Below are positions 52,914-64,000 of a stretch of 64,000 bases of DNA, in pieces; position 1 is the first letter of the stretch, and the number at the start of each line of letters is the position of its first letter. Under the pieces are notes generated by a model. The model worked only from the letters and a program-made list of their open reading frames with translations, was not told where the DNA came from and did no database searches. Source of the DNA: Dipteronia dyeriana (lineage: Eukaryota; Streptophyta; Magnoliopsida; Sapindales; Sapindaceae); assembly GCA_032871835.1 (NCBI GenBank), contig CM065296.1, positions 15,144,001-15,208,000 of the forward strand, written 5' to 3'. The translations under genes were made by a program, and so were the position numbers.

Positions 52914-55900
52914 ATGTCAGTGTCGTTTTCACGTTTCTCAAGTGGTAGCGGATCGCCTCTCACTACTCGTAGCTTCCCGGTTAGTTTGTATGCTTGTTGT
53001 TTTATTCTTATCAGCTCTAGACTTTGTTAACTGAGATGGGTTGGTTTGGTTCCTTGAAAATTGCTAGGAAATTGGAAGAAAGTTCAGATTTTTAGTTTAT
53101 GAATTGTATTATATTATTAATTCTGGACTTTGTTACATGAAGTAGGCTGTTTGGTTTCTTGGAAAATGGAGGAAAGTTACGATTTTTAGTTATGATCAGT
53201 TCTAGACTTTGTAAAATGAATGAAGTGGGCTATTTGGTTTGTTGGAAAATGGTAGGAAAGTGGAAGAAAATTAATTTCTCTAAGCTACAGTTTTTTATAA
53301 AACTTGATTCTTACCAACACTGGTATTGCATATAGTACTGTTCACATGTTGTGTTGTAATGACTAATGACTAAGATTGTAAAGGATCATGGAAAAATGTT
53401 GTAAGAAATTTATAGTTGATGGAGAAACTATTAGCTGCCTACATAAGGTTAGTGGTGTAAAAATGGACTGGCCCGGCCCATTAGGGACGCCCTGGCCAGT
53501 CCATTTCTGGAAACAGGCCGAGCCGGGCCGGCCCGGCCTGTTTCCAGAGAACCAGGCCCGGCACGGCACGCCGGCCTGCCTCAGGCGGATCGTGCCTGAG
53601 TGCAGTGCCAGGCCGGCCCGCCGGGCCCCTCTGGCGGGCCGAGCGGGCCAGGCCTAACTGGCCTGGTCCGGCGGGTTAGTTTTTTGGTTCAATTTTTTTT
53701 CCAAATTACGTTTTTTTGGATTTAGGGTATAGGGTTTAGGATTTATAGTTTATGGTTAAGGGTTTAGATTTTAAAATGAATGAAGAGAACGAACAATTAT
53801 TAGGATTTGAAATGAATAAAGAGAACGAACAATTTTTTAATTATTTATTTATTTTTCACTTATGGAATTCAGTAATACATATCTACATGATTGCCTCATT
53901 AAAAACCTTACCAAGAAAAACCCAGTGGGATAAAAACTTGGTAAGGGAAAAAGAGTGCAACCGTTTTACAACTTACAAGTAAATAATAAATACATATGTA
54001 AAAGTATAACCTAGTTCTGGCCCTGGCCACTACCTGAAGGGTCATCTATATATAGATTGTCGAAATTTAGATTAAGTTCTTTATCAACAGTTAGATTTTG
54101 TAACCTTTTTTTAGCATGCTCCCAATCCTGAAGGCATGTTAATACCTCCACCATCTCTGGAGACAAACAGCTTATTCTTGGTTCAATTATGCGTCCACTG
54201 GTGCTGAAAGCTTGTTCTGAAGACACCGTTGACACTGGAATAACCAGTACGTCACGTGCTAAGTGTGACAGAACTGGATACCTGTACGTATAGGTCTTCC
54301 ACCATAACAACAAATCAAACTCTTCCTTGTCTTTAACAGCATCGAACTGTGCTTCAAGGTATCTAATAAGTTCGGTACAAGAAGATGGGCTAGATCTTTG
54401 CCCTGAAGAAGTACTTGCTGATTTGTCTTTTTTTCTTCGTTTCAGAAGGCTCCAACTTGTTTGCTTCGGCTCTGTCTCCGGTTGTGTTGATTGGGGGATG
54501 TCAATGTTACCAAACCTGGTCTCATAAATATGAAAAATCTCGAACAACTTGGTTCGAATGTCAGTAATTTGTTCTGAATAATCTATTGACAAATTAATAC
54601 CAATAAACTCAAGCAAAACTTCTAAACCAGATAATTTAATCCTGGGATCTATTATAGCACTTAAGGCATAAAGTAGGGGAATGTTAGCCCAATATTTTTT
54701 CAACTTTGTCTCCATGACAACAACTGCAGCGCCTAGTTGTTCATCTTCTCTATAACTGTTTAACAGTTCAGACATTTCCACTATCTGATGGATTGCCTGG
54801 GAAGATGTAGGGTAATATACCCCGAAAAGAGTTACAGTGGCATTGTAAAAAATCTTTAAAAATTGAACAAAAATCTTTGCCACATACCAATCGTCTGTGG
54901 AAAGTAATTTTGGACTAAGTTGTCCTGTTTCGGTCAATTTCATGTTATAAAAGCATGTAATGGTTGTATCATATTCCAAACAATTTTGCAACATTAAATA
55001 AGTAGAGTTCTACCTTACCGGCATATCAGTTTGGAATCGTCGGGGTTTGAGACCGTTTAATTTACAATGTCTCTTGAATTCACTGAATCTAGGATTAGAA
55101 CTGCAAATCCAAGAAATGGCATCTCTGATGCGATCTATTTGGTCGCTTACCTGCTTTAAACCAGCCTGTACAACTAAATTTATAATATGGCATGCACACC
55201 GTTGATGGAAGAAATAACCTCCATCTTGCGGGATATTTCTTGCAACAAACAATGCAATAGAGCTAGTATTTGCAGATGCATTATCAAATGTGATTGAAAG
55301 AATGCGATGCGTGATTTTATAAGTTTCTAAAACTTTCATTATGACATTAAAAATGTTTTCTGCGGTATGTGCAAAATCCACAGGACGAAAACCAAAAATT
55401 CTTTTTGTTATCCTCCAATCAGAATCTAAATAGTGTCCCGTGACACATAAATAGTCCTGTTTGGAACATGCATTCCAAATATCAGAAGTTAATGCAACAG
55501 AGACACTTAAATACTGTATTTCAGCAACTAAGTCATCCCTTTCGGTTTCAAACAATCGTATCAAATCATTTCTAGTGGTGGTTCTAGAAACAGGTTCATA
55601 TTGGGGGTTATATGCAGATGTGATTAATTCTTTATAAAATGGACTCTCACCAATACTGATCGGTTGATCAGTTTGTGCAATGTATCGTGCCAAGCACTCT
55701 CTTGCGTGCATGGCGTCGAACTGCCACGGCGTAACGGACCCGTCTGGGTGCCGTTGAAGCTGTGTCTGGGTTGTAGTATCTACCTGTCCATGTGCAGGCA
55801 TACATTTGTGCATATGCCGTCTCAAATGTCCGGTTCCCCCCGTACTTGTAGCATAATTCTTATGGCAAAACTTACATTTAGCTCTGAGGCCAGACGCCCC

Positions 55901-58900
55901 GTTTGGGAGTGTCATTTGGACTATGTTGAAACATTGCCACACATCTGATGTTAATTTTCTGGGACGTGATGTTGGTGTAACGCCGGAACCAGAAGGTCCC
56001 GCTTGAGTATGGGTCGGTTCTGAAATATCGAATTCATCGTTGAGCATATTCAAACCGTCCGGAAAATAAGGCTGCCGGTTAGGATCCATTATCTGAATAA
56101 AAATGAGCACTATAGTAGTTAATAGTCAAATTAAAAATCAATATTTACTAACAGTAATCTTAATTACTAACAATAATTACTATAACTAATACGACACTTA
56201 CAATAATTTATTTACTTAAAAAACAAATTAAATAAACAAAAAAAATCATAATCTACTAACATAAAATTTTAAATTCACTAGTTCACTACTACAAATAAAA
56301 TTGATAAATTTACTAACATAATATACTAACATAAAATTGATGATTTGAACCACTACTCTTAAATTTAATATCATAATCTACAAATGAAAATTTTTAATTT
56401 ATGAAAAAAACAATATCAAACGTAATTACTACATTTAACATTCATCATTTACTTATTACAAAAAGTAATTTCAGTAATACAAATTAACTTTCTAAATTTA
56501 TTAATAACAAATATTAAAATTACTACTAAACTTAAAAATCTTAATAAACTAAACAAATAATATTAACATTAAAGCCCAAAAATTGATAAACTAACTAACT
56601 AAATAGATAATGTTTTCATTAAGTAACTCAAATCTAAACATAAACATATAAATTTACTATGAGAATATGTTAGACCAAAAGTAATAACAAAATTGTACCT
56701 TTAAAATTTGGTGTGCTGGTGGAAAACGTAGAGAATTTTATAGAGAGAGTAATAACCAAAATGAATGAAAAAGTTTAGAGAATTGGAGAATATATTAGAG
56801 ATTGAGATTTGAGAGAATGAGAGATTGAAAGAATGATAGAGAGAGTCAATGGAAAATGAAATGGATGGAAGTATTTATAGAAAAATTTGATTTGTGGGTC
56901 AAAATGTAATTTAAAAGATTGTAGGGGGGGTTTTGGTAATTTTAATTTCCTCCAACGGCTAGAAATCAATTCCAGCCGTTGGAGGTTTTTTGAAAAAAAA
57001 ATAAAAAAAATAAATTTGGGCCGAACGGACCGGCTGATCGGTCTGCCGGGCCTGGCACGCAGGATTGGCGTGTCAGGCGGGCCGGCCTGCCGGGCCTCCT
57101 CCCAGCGGCCCTGCACGCGGCCCGTCCGGGGCCAGGCCGCGGCTTGGCCCTCTTCCTTCACGGGCCGTTCCAAGAACGGTCCGTGAACTTCCTGGGCCGG
57201 CCGGACCGGCCTGTCACCGGCCGGCCCATTTTTACACCACTACATAAGGTTACTATCATTTATAGATTGAGAGTTTCATTACTGATAATTTTGTATGAGA
57301 AATTTGTTCCACACTTACTATACATTTTTGGACTATCGATTTTACAATCTTTGGCATTCACATTTTTACAAATGGGTTCAAGTATCACAAATTTAGTGGA
57401 ATGATAGATTGTCATATACTCATTATGTGATCCTATATGAGTGCCCAATGTATTCTATTCATGTGATTTTTTGTTTTGTTTTTGTTGTATGTAGGTTGCA
57501 GCAAACAGCATTCACACTCTGTCAAATGGTCGTATTGTGCTCTATGGAGCTTTGAGTACTTGCCGAAGGTTTCGTGGCTTGAAGTATTGGTTAACTGAGA
57601 GCCTAAACCTTAGGCATTGGAATAGAAAGTGTGGACCGGTTGATGAGTTGAAGATTATAAAGAATCAAGTTAAAGATGGGCCAAGTTTATCAAATGAAGG
57701 ACAGGATTCTGAAGGAGTTTCAACAATACATGTGCCTAATGGTTAGTATTTAGTATTTACAATGTTTTGTTTAGTATTTTTATTATAACCAGGTGTAGAT
57801 TTATTATTGTTATATATTTTGTAATCCTTCCAACTTGGGAAGAATCTATAGGCAGTTTTTCTCAAATACGGTGATTCGAAACTAACGGGGTTTTAAATAG
57901 TGGAATCTACAGATTCCACTGAAGAAATGAGGAGAACAACTTCACATATACAGACACATCCCTTGAAGTTTCCTGTTGAGGGTGGTAGAGCACAATCACT
58001 TTGTATTGCTGTTATAGGAGCTACCGGTGAGCTGGCACGAACGAAGATTTTTCCAGCATTATTTGCTCTGTATTATAGTGGCTTTCTTCCTGAGGTAGGA
58101 CTGCTCAGATTTCTTTGCTTAGTAGGCTTTTCAACCTTTTGCCAAGAATTGTTTTTGCTAGTCTTTCTTTCTTCTGCAAGTTTTTTTATTTTTTTTCATA
58201 CTAATTGTGTGGTTATTGGCATCTCTCTTTATTCAACATGCTCCTAGTATTAAATGGAAAAACTAGATACCTCAATAAATTAGATGAAAGACATTGCTTT
58301 TCCACGCATTTGATTACTATAACATAGCATATCATCGAAACATGTTCCTTACATATTTATGAATTTTATTTATTATTTATTTTTTTATTTTACCATTCCC
58401 ATGGCTGCAGAATGTGGGAATCTTTGGTTATTCAAGAAAGGATTCGACTGATGAAGACCTGAGATCCATTATATCTTCAACTTTGACTTGTCGTATTGAT
58501 CATCAGTATGCTTCTTCTATACCCACACATTTTTTTTTCCCGCTGTGAATGTTTTTTTTTTTCGAATCCTTGGGTTCTAGAATTAATCACACCTAAAATT
58601 TTCGAATGCGCACACAATGCTGGAAGCTGCCGGCTCAATTATTATTCATGCATGACAGTTCTTGACCTGCCACAGATAAAGTTTCATATACATATGATTT
58701 GGGGGATATTTTTGGGCACCTTCATCCAAAGTCTTAAAATTAGAAATGAAAGTTGGAAGGTAGTTTTATCAACTTATTGGAATTATTAATGGTCCATATG
58801 TGGGATATCCCTGTTACCGTAAGAAACATGACATCCATTAATTGCTTGTGGCAGAGGCTTTGCATTAACTTAGCACTAAAATGTGCAGAATGTGTTAAGC

Positions 58901-59405
58901 TGAAAGAGTTGCAATCAAGGCAATGCTCGAGATAAATTCTTAAAAGTTAATTTGAGTGTTGAAGATAAGAATAGGAGTATTGTTTCTGTTTTTGTTAGTC
59001 ATATTGGTTGCTGTTTTAATTTTGCTTTGATATGAAGAATTATCAGGCTTTTGATTTTTGGCTTTTAATATTATCTATTTTTGTGAGGAATTATGAGTTT
59101 CTTTCTTGATTTTTATTTGCACGATTAGTTTGATTAATTGAAGTTGCAATTCTTTGTTTGGTTGCTGACGCAACTGAGCTGAACAAAATGGTTTTGTTTG
59201 CTTTCTTGGGTTCCCAAAATGTGGTTTGTGCTAAGCTTATGAAGTTTTTATCGGCTGATCATACAAGTTTCCATTTATGTTTTGTTTTTGTATGACCTAT
59301 GGTCAAGTATGCGGTCTTGGGTTTGAAACCTGTTCACACTGGTGCAGGGAAGAGGTTTGCTTTCTATCTGGGTCAGGGGATAACAGAAAAGAAAAGAAAA
59401 GGAGG

Positions 59406-59451
<46 letters not shown>

Positions 59452-62138
59452 ATATTACAGTATTCATTTTGATTGAGAGAGAGAGAGAGAGATTGCATAT
59501 TACAGTATTCATTTTGATTACAACACCTTTTTTCAGAAAAAACTGTGGGGACAAAATGGATGCTTTTCTTAGTAGAACATACTACATTAATGGAGGTTAT
59601 GACAACAGGGAAGGGATGATAAAGCTCAATGCTATGATGGAGCATATTGAGGTATGGTTTAAATAAATCACATTTCAGTACCAAATACAAAATTCTATGA
59701 AATAATTATTAAAAAAGAACTAAAATAATGATGATAGTTTGTAATATTTCTATAGGTTTAAAATTGCATCCATCTGACACTATTTATGATTTTTTTAAAA
59801 TGCATTTCTAATATTGAATTTATGCAATATTTAGTAACCTGTGCTTATAATTTTGATAAGAATAACCAAATATTACTTTCTCTGCCGTCACTTTTTCTGT
59901 ATTAAAATTTCAGATTTTACGAATAAACAAACTGGTAATATATTATTAAAATCTCACATCAATACTTCCGTATTCAACTCCCAGACTTTCTTTTGGTATT
60001 ATTGTCTAATTCATGGTTTAAAAAGTTAACTATTCTTCTCTTAGTTCTTTCTGCACATTCCCTGATTTTTAGAAAAGAATTAAATTTGTTTCTTAACTGT
60101 TATAGTTAACAAAGAGTAAAAAACATTATGATTTACAAGTTACCTGCACAAGCACATAGTCAATATGCAACTAGTTTTACAAAAGAAATCCCTTTTTTTT
60201 TTTGGCACATGTGAGCTCTTATGTTATTTTCCAATATTCAAGATGAATGTTTTTGATTATTAATTGTGTAGCAGCTTACCTACCTCAGGCGGGTTCTGAT
60301 GCAAACAGAATATTTTACCTAGCTGTGCCACAAGAAGCACTTCTAGATGTTGCATTCTCTCTTGCCGATAATGCCCAGACTGAGAAGGGATGGAATCGTA
60401 TAATAATTGAGAAACCTTTTGGGTTTGATGCACTTTCATCTAATAAGCTGACAAAGGCCCTGCTTTCTAAGTTCGATGAGCATCAGCTATACAGGTGATA
60501 ATGCACATTATTTATACTATTTCGTTTACATACATATTTATACATGTGAATAAATATAATGTAACTCTTTCATTTCTTATAATTTTGACAGGATAGATCA
60601 TCTTTTAGGGAGAAATCTCATTGAGAACCTCACAGTATTAAGGTTCTCTAATCTAATCTTTGAGCCATTGTGGAGCCGGACATACATACGCAGTGTACAG
60701 GTAATTTTTTTTAAATGAATTGACATGCACATCTGTGTTCTAGACCATACCACATATTTACTGCTTCTTTAAATGAGTTTGCAGATCAATTTATCAGAAG
60801 ACTTGGTTGTGCAGACGGGGAGGTACTCAAATTAATCATTGATTGTTTTTTACATCATACTCATGTAATATATGATGTCATGTTGCTTTATTCGTTCTTA
60901 TGTGCAGGTATTTTGATGGTTATGGAATCATTCGCGACCTAGTACACAGTCATATACTCCAAACAATAGCACTGCTTGCCATGGAACAACCTGTAAGTCT
61001 CGATGGTGAAGATATTCGAAATGAAAAGGTAGCTGCCCTTTCTGCAAGGTAACGTGAGTTGATTGAAATTTCAGCGAATGTGCTGGTGCTGACAAGAAGC
61101 CTCTTTGCAGGACAAGGTTTTAAGATCAATCTGCAAATTGGATCCCAGCAATGTCATTCTTGGTCAATATAAAGCTACTTCTGGAGACAAGGTTGATGTT
61201 AAGTTGAACAGTCGAACCCCTACGTACTTTGCTGCTGCATTGTTCATTGACAATGCACGCTGGGATGGTGTGCCTTTCTTAATCAAAACTGGCATGGGAC
61301 TCATCAAACACAGGTTAAATTGTTAAAACTGTCATAATATTGCTGTTTTACTATTATATTGTTGGGGTTGGCATGTGCGCCGTTTTATAACATATATAAC
61401 TAGTATTCATTACATTTTTGATGGTCATCAGATTGTCCGCACCTGTTTTCTATTTGACTGTTTGGGGATGTTACTGTTTATGAAGTTACTGTCTCTAGGG
61501 GATAATGGCTCAGATTTGTTCAAGTCGGTGTATGTTTTACAATATGCAAATTTCCTCATCAGCATCGGCTATGTAATGCAGATCGGAGATATGCATACAG
61601 TTTCATCGTGTTCCAGGAAACCTTTATCGTGAACGTATTGGGCATAATATTGATCTTGCTACTAATGAGCTGATTTTACGTGACGCACCTGATGAGGCCA
61701 TCCTAGTCAGAGTCAACAATAAGGTTCCAGGATTAAGCTTACAGTTGGATGCCTCAGAACTTAATTTGCTCTATAAGGACAAGTAAGTACTTTGGCATTA
61801 TAAAACTTCTTCCATTACGCCTAACATGTTTACACTCGGGCCATTTTAATCACCATTTCGATGTCCTTATGTGCTGTTTTTGTGTGTGTATATTCTTTAG
61901 GTATAATGTGGAGGTGCCTGATTCATATGAACATCTACTTCTTGATGTTATTGATGGAGACAACCATCTCTTCATGAGAAGCGATGAGCTAACCGCTGCA
62001 TGGAATATTATAACTCCAATTCTTCAAGAGTTAGACAAGAACAATATAACGCCAGAGCTGTATGAGCTGGGAGGTAGAGGTCCTGTTGGAGCATATTATC
62101 TTTGGGCAAAACACAGGGTACAGTGGACCGAAGACTAG
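52914..62138 (+). CDS. G6PD4: Plastid glucose-6-phosphate dehydrogenase, G6PD4-like divergent isoform
   Basis: Twelve exons join in frame: 52914-52979, 57495-57741, 57901-58094, 58411-58505, 59537-59651, 60289-60494, 60592-60700, 60785-60822, 60908-61028, 61111-61313, 61582-61782 and 61901-62138, giving 610 aa. The Ser/Thr-rich N terminus ([15 protein letters not shown]) suits a plastid transit peptide. Domains: dinucleotide-binding GATGELA (144-150, where active enzymes have G-x-x-GDLA), EKPFG (280-284), RIDHLLGRN (308-316; active enzymes RIDHYLGKE) and HSHILQ with the likely catalytic His. The whole sequence matches Arabidopsis G6PD4 closely as I remember it, including [23 protein letters not shown] and [11 protein letters not shown]. 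The family catalyses the NADP-dependent first step of the oxidative pentose phosphate pathway, but G6PD4 lacks detectable activity in Arabidopsis and is thought to assist other isoforms. The Lys-to-Arg and Glu-to-Asn changes in the active-site motif fit that. Intron 1 (52980-57494) holds a complete hAT element. Confidence 0.93.
53465..53670. repeat. Left subterminal GC-rich motif cluster of the hAT element
   Basis: Many overlapping GGCCCGGC, GCCGGGCC and GGCCTG words, matched in type by 57010-57232 at the other end. In hAT elements such repeated subterminal motifs are where transposase binds. Confidence 0.7.
54011..56089 (-). pseudogene. hAT transposase (BED finger and C-terminal dimerisation domain) with one in-frame stop
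   Basis: Read from ATG at 56089 ([13 protein letters not shown]), the frame is open for 359 codons, has TAG as codon 360 (55010-55012, where relatives have Trp in VRWNSTY), and stays open in the same frame to the natural stop at 54011 (692 codons in all). A BED-type zinc finger is at residues 50-96 (Cys72, Cys75, His88 and following), the catalytic-domain Asp motifs are SDIWNA and TFDNASAN, and the C-terminal hAT domain has [19 protein letters not shown]. The region below 56110 is AT-rich and may hold its promoter. The only defect I see is the single stop codon. Confidence 0.92.
57010..57232. repeat. Right subterminal GC-rich motif cluster of the hAT element
   Basis: Words such as GCCGGGCC, GGCCGGCC and GACCGGCC recur about a dozen times before the right inverted end. 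Similar composition to 53465-53670 but not a simple inverted copy. Confidence 0.7.
59405..59530. repeat. GA microsatellite with a duplicated 3' flank in G6PD intron 4
   Basis: A GA run (59407-59447) and then a shorter one (59474-59491) are each followed by GATTGCATATTACAGTATTC and ATTTTGATT, a tandem duplication of microsatellite plus flank. It ends only about 15 bases before the exon 5 acceptor at 59536. Confidence 0.85.
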
Positions 62139-63785
62139 AATCACTTCCATGGACATGTATTTGATGGCCGTGAACTGGTAATGTGCCAATCATTCTACTA
62201 CCATGACTATAATAAACGATAGCTTTGTAGTGTAAATCATGTAAAATATGGTTGTTCTCTCTCTCTCTCTCTCTCTCTCTCGTTCTCATTCTGGATTCCA
62301 TTGCCCTTTGCCATCTAAGTTGTAGGATTTGTTGCTTGACCATTTGATTTCTGCTATTCCTGACGAGTATCTTGGTTTTTGGTAGATAATGTCAGCTCAT
62401 GAAGTTTGAGGTGACCAACCAGAATAGCTATTGGGGGATTATATGTCATATTCTAAAAACAAGTTTTGATTCCAAATCGTACATTTGAAAAAAAAAAAAA
62501 ACACATGGATATGCTTTTGGCTTATAAAATTTCATATTCTTTATTTTCAAAGTTTCAGTTTGATTCCTCTCTCCCTCTCTCATTCATAGAATATTACGAA
62601 CGTGATAGCGACTGATTCTAGCACGACTCTTTAGGACAATGATGTAACAATAAATGTACAACTACTAGTAAATATAATTGTGATGGATATATGATTGGAA
62701 CTTACCGTCTTATTGTTATTGATGTGGGTGCGAAGAGGTTGTCATTCAGTCATTTTCAACTATTCATTAAAGGATTTGGGTCCATAAGTGGATTGATAAA
62801 ATGGGATTTTTTTTTAGCACAGGTGCAGGGATATGTTCTTAGAAAAAAGGTTAAAAAACAAAAATGTCGAGGGTTCTTTTTGAATAGAGGAGTTGGACCA
62901 GCCCACCAAAAAAGACCGAATCTTGTGAAAGCTGGAGTGTAGTGCTTTTTTGTTTCATCAATGAAGCAAAAATAAAGACACCTTTTTTTTTGCCCTTTAC
63001 TTTTCTGTTCTTTGTTTTTTTAATATCCAACAACTATCATGTGAATTTGAGTCCTTCTTGAGTGTCCATTGATTTTATTTTTGAATCCTTGAGTGTCCAT
63101 TGATTTTATTTCTTGACTAGGGACCTTTTCTATTATGAATTATTAATGAGAAGACTTTGAAAAAAAAATGTTTATGTAACAAAGGTCCAGTTTGACATTG
63201 TTTTTCCATCTGTTTTTTGAGCTAAAAGTGATTCCGGATCAAAGACAAAGTGTTTGGTAAAATCGTGGGGAAGTGTTTTTAGTCATTTTTAGTTTCTTCA
63301 AATTAAGTTGTTGAGAAGTTATAAATACATGTTTTTGGATTTTGGTTTCTGTTTTTAAAAAACGTGTTACAGTGATATTAAATGAAATTTTATCAACTTT
63401 TCAACTTAAGTCTACTTGCTCAATGGGTCTGTTAATGTTAGAAGGTGGTGTTTTGTGTTATGGTCTCCGAACTCTATAATTTAGTTGATTGTGTAACAAG
63501 AAATCATAACTCTAGCTTGTCGAATTTGCTTCGTTTTCATGTCGTAAAGACGATACGTATTTAAAATTGTCATAGACGATGATCTTTTTCCATTATTAAT
63601 GAGAAGACTTGGAAAAAGTTATGTGACAAAAGTCTATTTAAAGCCAAATGGGTCCTGTTAATGTTAGGGATGGTTAGTCTTGTGTTTCAGTGTTGAAATT
63701 CACAAATGTTTCATGTTCATGCTGTGACTTGTGATCACGACTCGTTTCAAAAATTATCATGAATAATAGTTCTTTTACAATGAGA
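62139..63785. other. 3' UTR and 3' flank of the G6PD gene
   Basis: A CT run at 62256-62282 and several AATAAA-like sites lie in the probable 3' UTR. No other gene is visible. Two GAGTGTCCATTGATTTTATTT copies (about 63059 and 63090) form a short tandem repeat, and GAGAAGACTT with TATTAATGAG recurs at 63143 and 63597. Confidence 0.4.
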
Positions 63786-63880
63786 CGATGTTAGTTCGAT
63801 GTTAAACCTCATACATCTGTATTATAAGGTTATGGGTTTAAGTTTTTTCTTTAAAAAAAAAAACTCAAATTTATAATGTA
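63786..63880 (+). mobile_element. SINE remnant
   Basis: TTAGTTCGATGTTAAACCTC followed by GGTTATGGGTTTAAG and an A run (63853-63865) is a decayed version of the A-box/B-box pattern in the SINEs at 29649 and 52246. Confidence 0.5.
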
Positions 63881-63946
63881 ATACTTAAAACAAAAAATAA
63901 CTAAGTACTCTTAACTCTTTAAATTTGTCGGTCTATAATTGTTGAT

Positions 63947-64000
63947 TGTAGAAATAGTGAGGAATGTTACTTTTTTTTTGTCACTTGCAGTGATGTCACC
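63947..64000. mobile_element. Left end of a third copy of the long-TIR Mutator-like family, cut by the window end
   Basis: GTAGAAATAGTGAGGAATGT followed by a T run and TTGCAGTGATGTCA matches the left end of copy 1 (3227-3283) and the inverted right end of copy 2 (46020-46077). The rest lies beyond the window. Confidence 0.7.

Larger units (their letters stand above)
53450..57242 (-). mobile_element. hAT DNA transposon in intron 1 of the G6PD gene, nearly intact
   Basis: Perfect 8-bp target duplications CATAAGGT (53442-53449 and 57243-57250) flank perfect 17-bp inverted ends TAGTGGTGTAAAAATGG and CCATTTTTACACCACTA. Both ends carry GC-rich subterminal DNA packed with GGCCGG and CCCGGCC words (53465-53670 and 57010-57232), in sharp contrast to the AT-rich interior, as expected for transposase-binding clusters. 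A transposase gene on the minus strand spans 56089-54011. Perfect ends and duplications indicate a young insertion. Confidence 0.95.

Noticed and set aside
53363..53657. Gly/Pro/Arg-rich frames at the hAT left end and similar ones at 56775-57247
   Set aside because: They are produced by the GC-rich subterminal binding-site clusters, open on both strands.
54994..55016. A GTAAG-type intron explaining the break between the two hAT transposase frames
   Set aside because: The frame continues unchanged directly after the TAG codon and the residues around it fit the family without a gap, so a single nonsense codon is simpler.

Overview
This window is nuclear DNA from a flowering plant, most likely a eudicot. 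Genes are split by short, AT-rich GT-AG introns, intergenic DNA is AT-rich, and more than a third of the window is transposable elements of plant types. All gene names rest on protein sequences I recognise by eye; splice sites were placed by reading GT/AG junctions and checking phase. No database search was possible.

Host genes, left to right: (1) the C-terminal 239 codons of an RPAP2/RIMA-type RNA polymerase II CTD phosphatase homologue (1-2626, +, start outside the window); (2) a complete 12-coding-exon GSK3/shaggy-like kinase of the AtSK11/12/13 group (CDS 9152-14486, +, 409 aa, with a leader intron); (3) a U11/U12-20K (ZMAT5-like) minor-spliceosome zinc-finger protein (16919-18815, +, 175 aa) carrying an internal exon duplication; (4) a C15 pyroglutamyl-peptidase I (40637-42833, -, 219 aa); (5) a plastid glucose-6-phosphate dehydrogenase of the divergent G6PD4 type (52914-62138, +, 610 aa). 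From memory, the order RPAP2 - GSK3 - C2H2/CCCH zinc finger matches a neighbourhood on Arabidopsis chromosome 5 (around At5g26749-At5g26760), so the left 19 kb looks like an ancient conserved gene block. All five genes look like housekeeping genes with separate roles, and I see no operon-like logic.

Mobile DNA. 3227-4664: a long-terminal-inverted-repeat element with a tandem minisatellite core. 6720-6876: a small MITE. 12701-13613: a hAT-type MITE inside GSK3 intron 10. 19049-19247 and 29649-29781: tRNA-derived SINEs with clear target duplications. 20069-28080: a degenerate Ty3/gypsy element (minus strand), itself hit by a hAT-type MITE at 25273-25947. 30240-36730: an old LTR element whose 3' LTR was hit by a Ty1/copia element (31899-36486, minus strand) that lacks its integrase core. 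44701-47025: a Mutator-like foldback element containing a second one (44736-46077) of the same family as 3227-4664. 53450-57242: a near-intact hAT transposon in intron 1 of the G6PD gene, its transposase broken by one stop codon. The window ends (63947-64000) inside a third copy of the long-TIR family.

Most notable for follow-up: the long-TIR family with fast-changing, hairpin-forming 'CGAG' arrays; the nested elements that date each other; the exon duplication in the ZMAT5-like gene; the gypsy LTR pair that differs by a triplicated block; and the nearly intact hAT element. Regions 4.7-7.8 kb, 37.4-40.6 kb and 47-52.2 kb contain no gene I can support.
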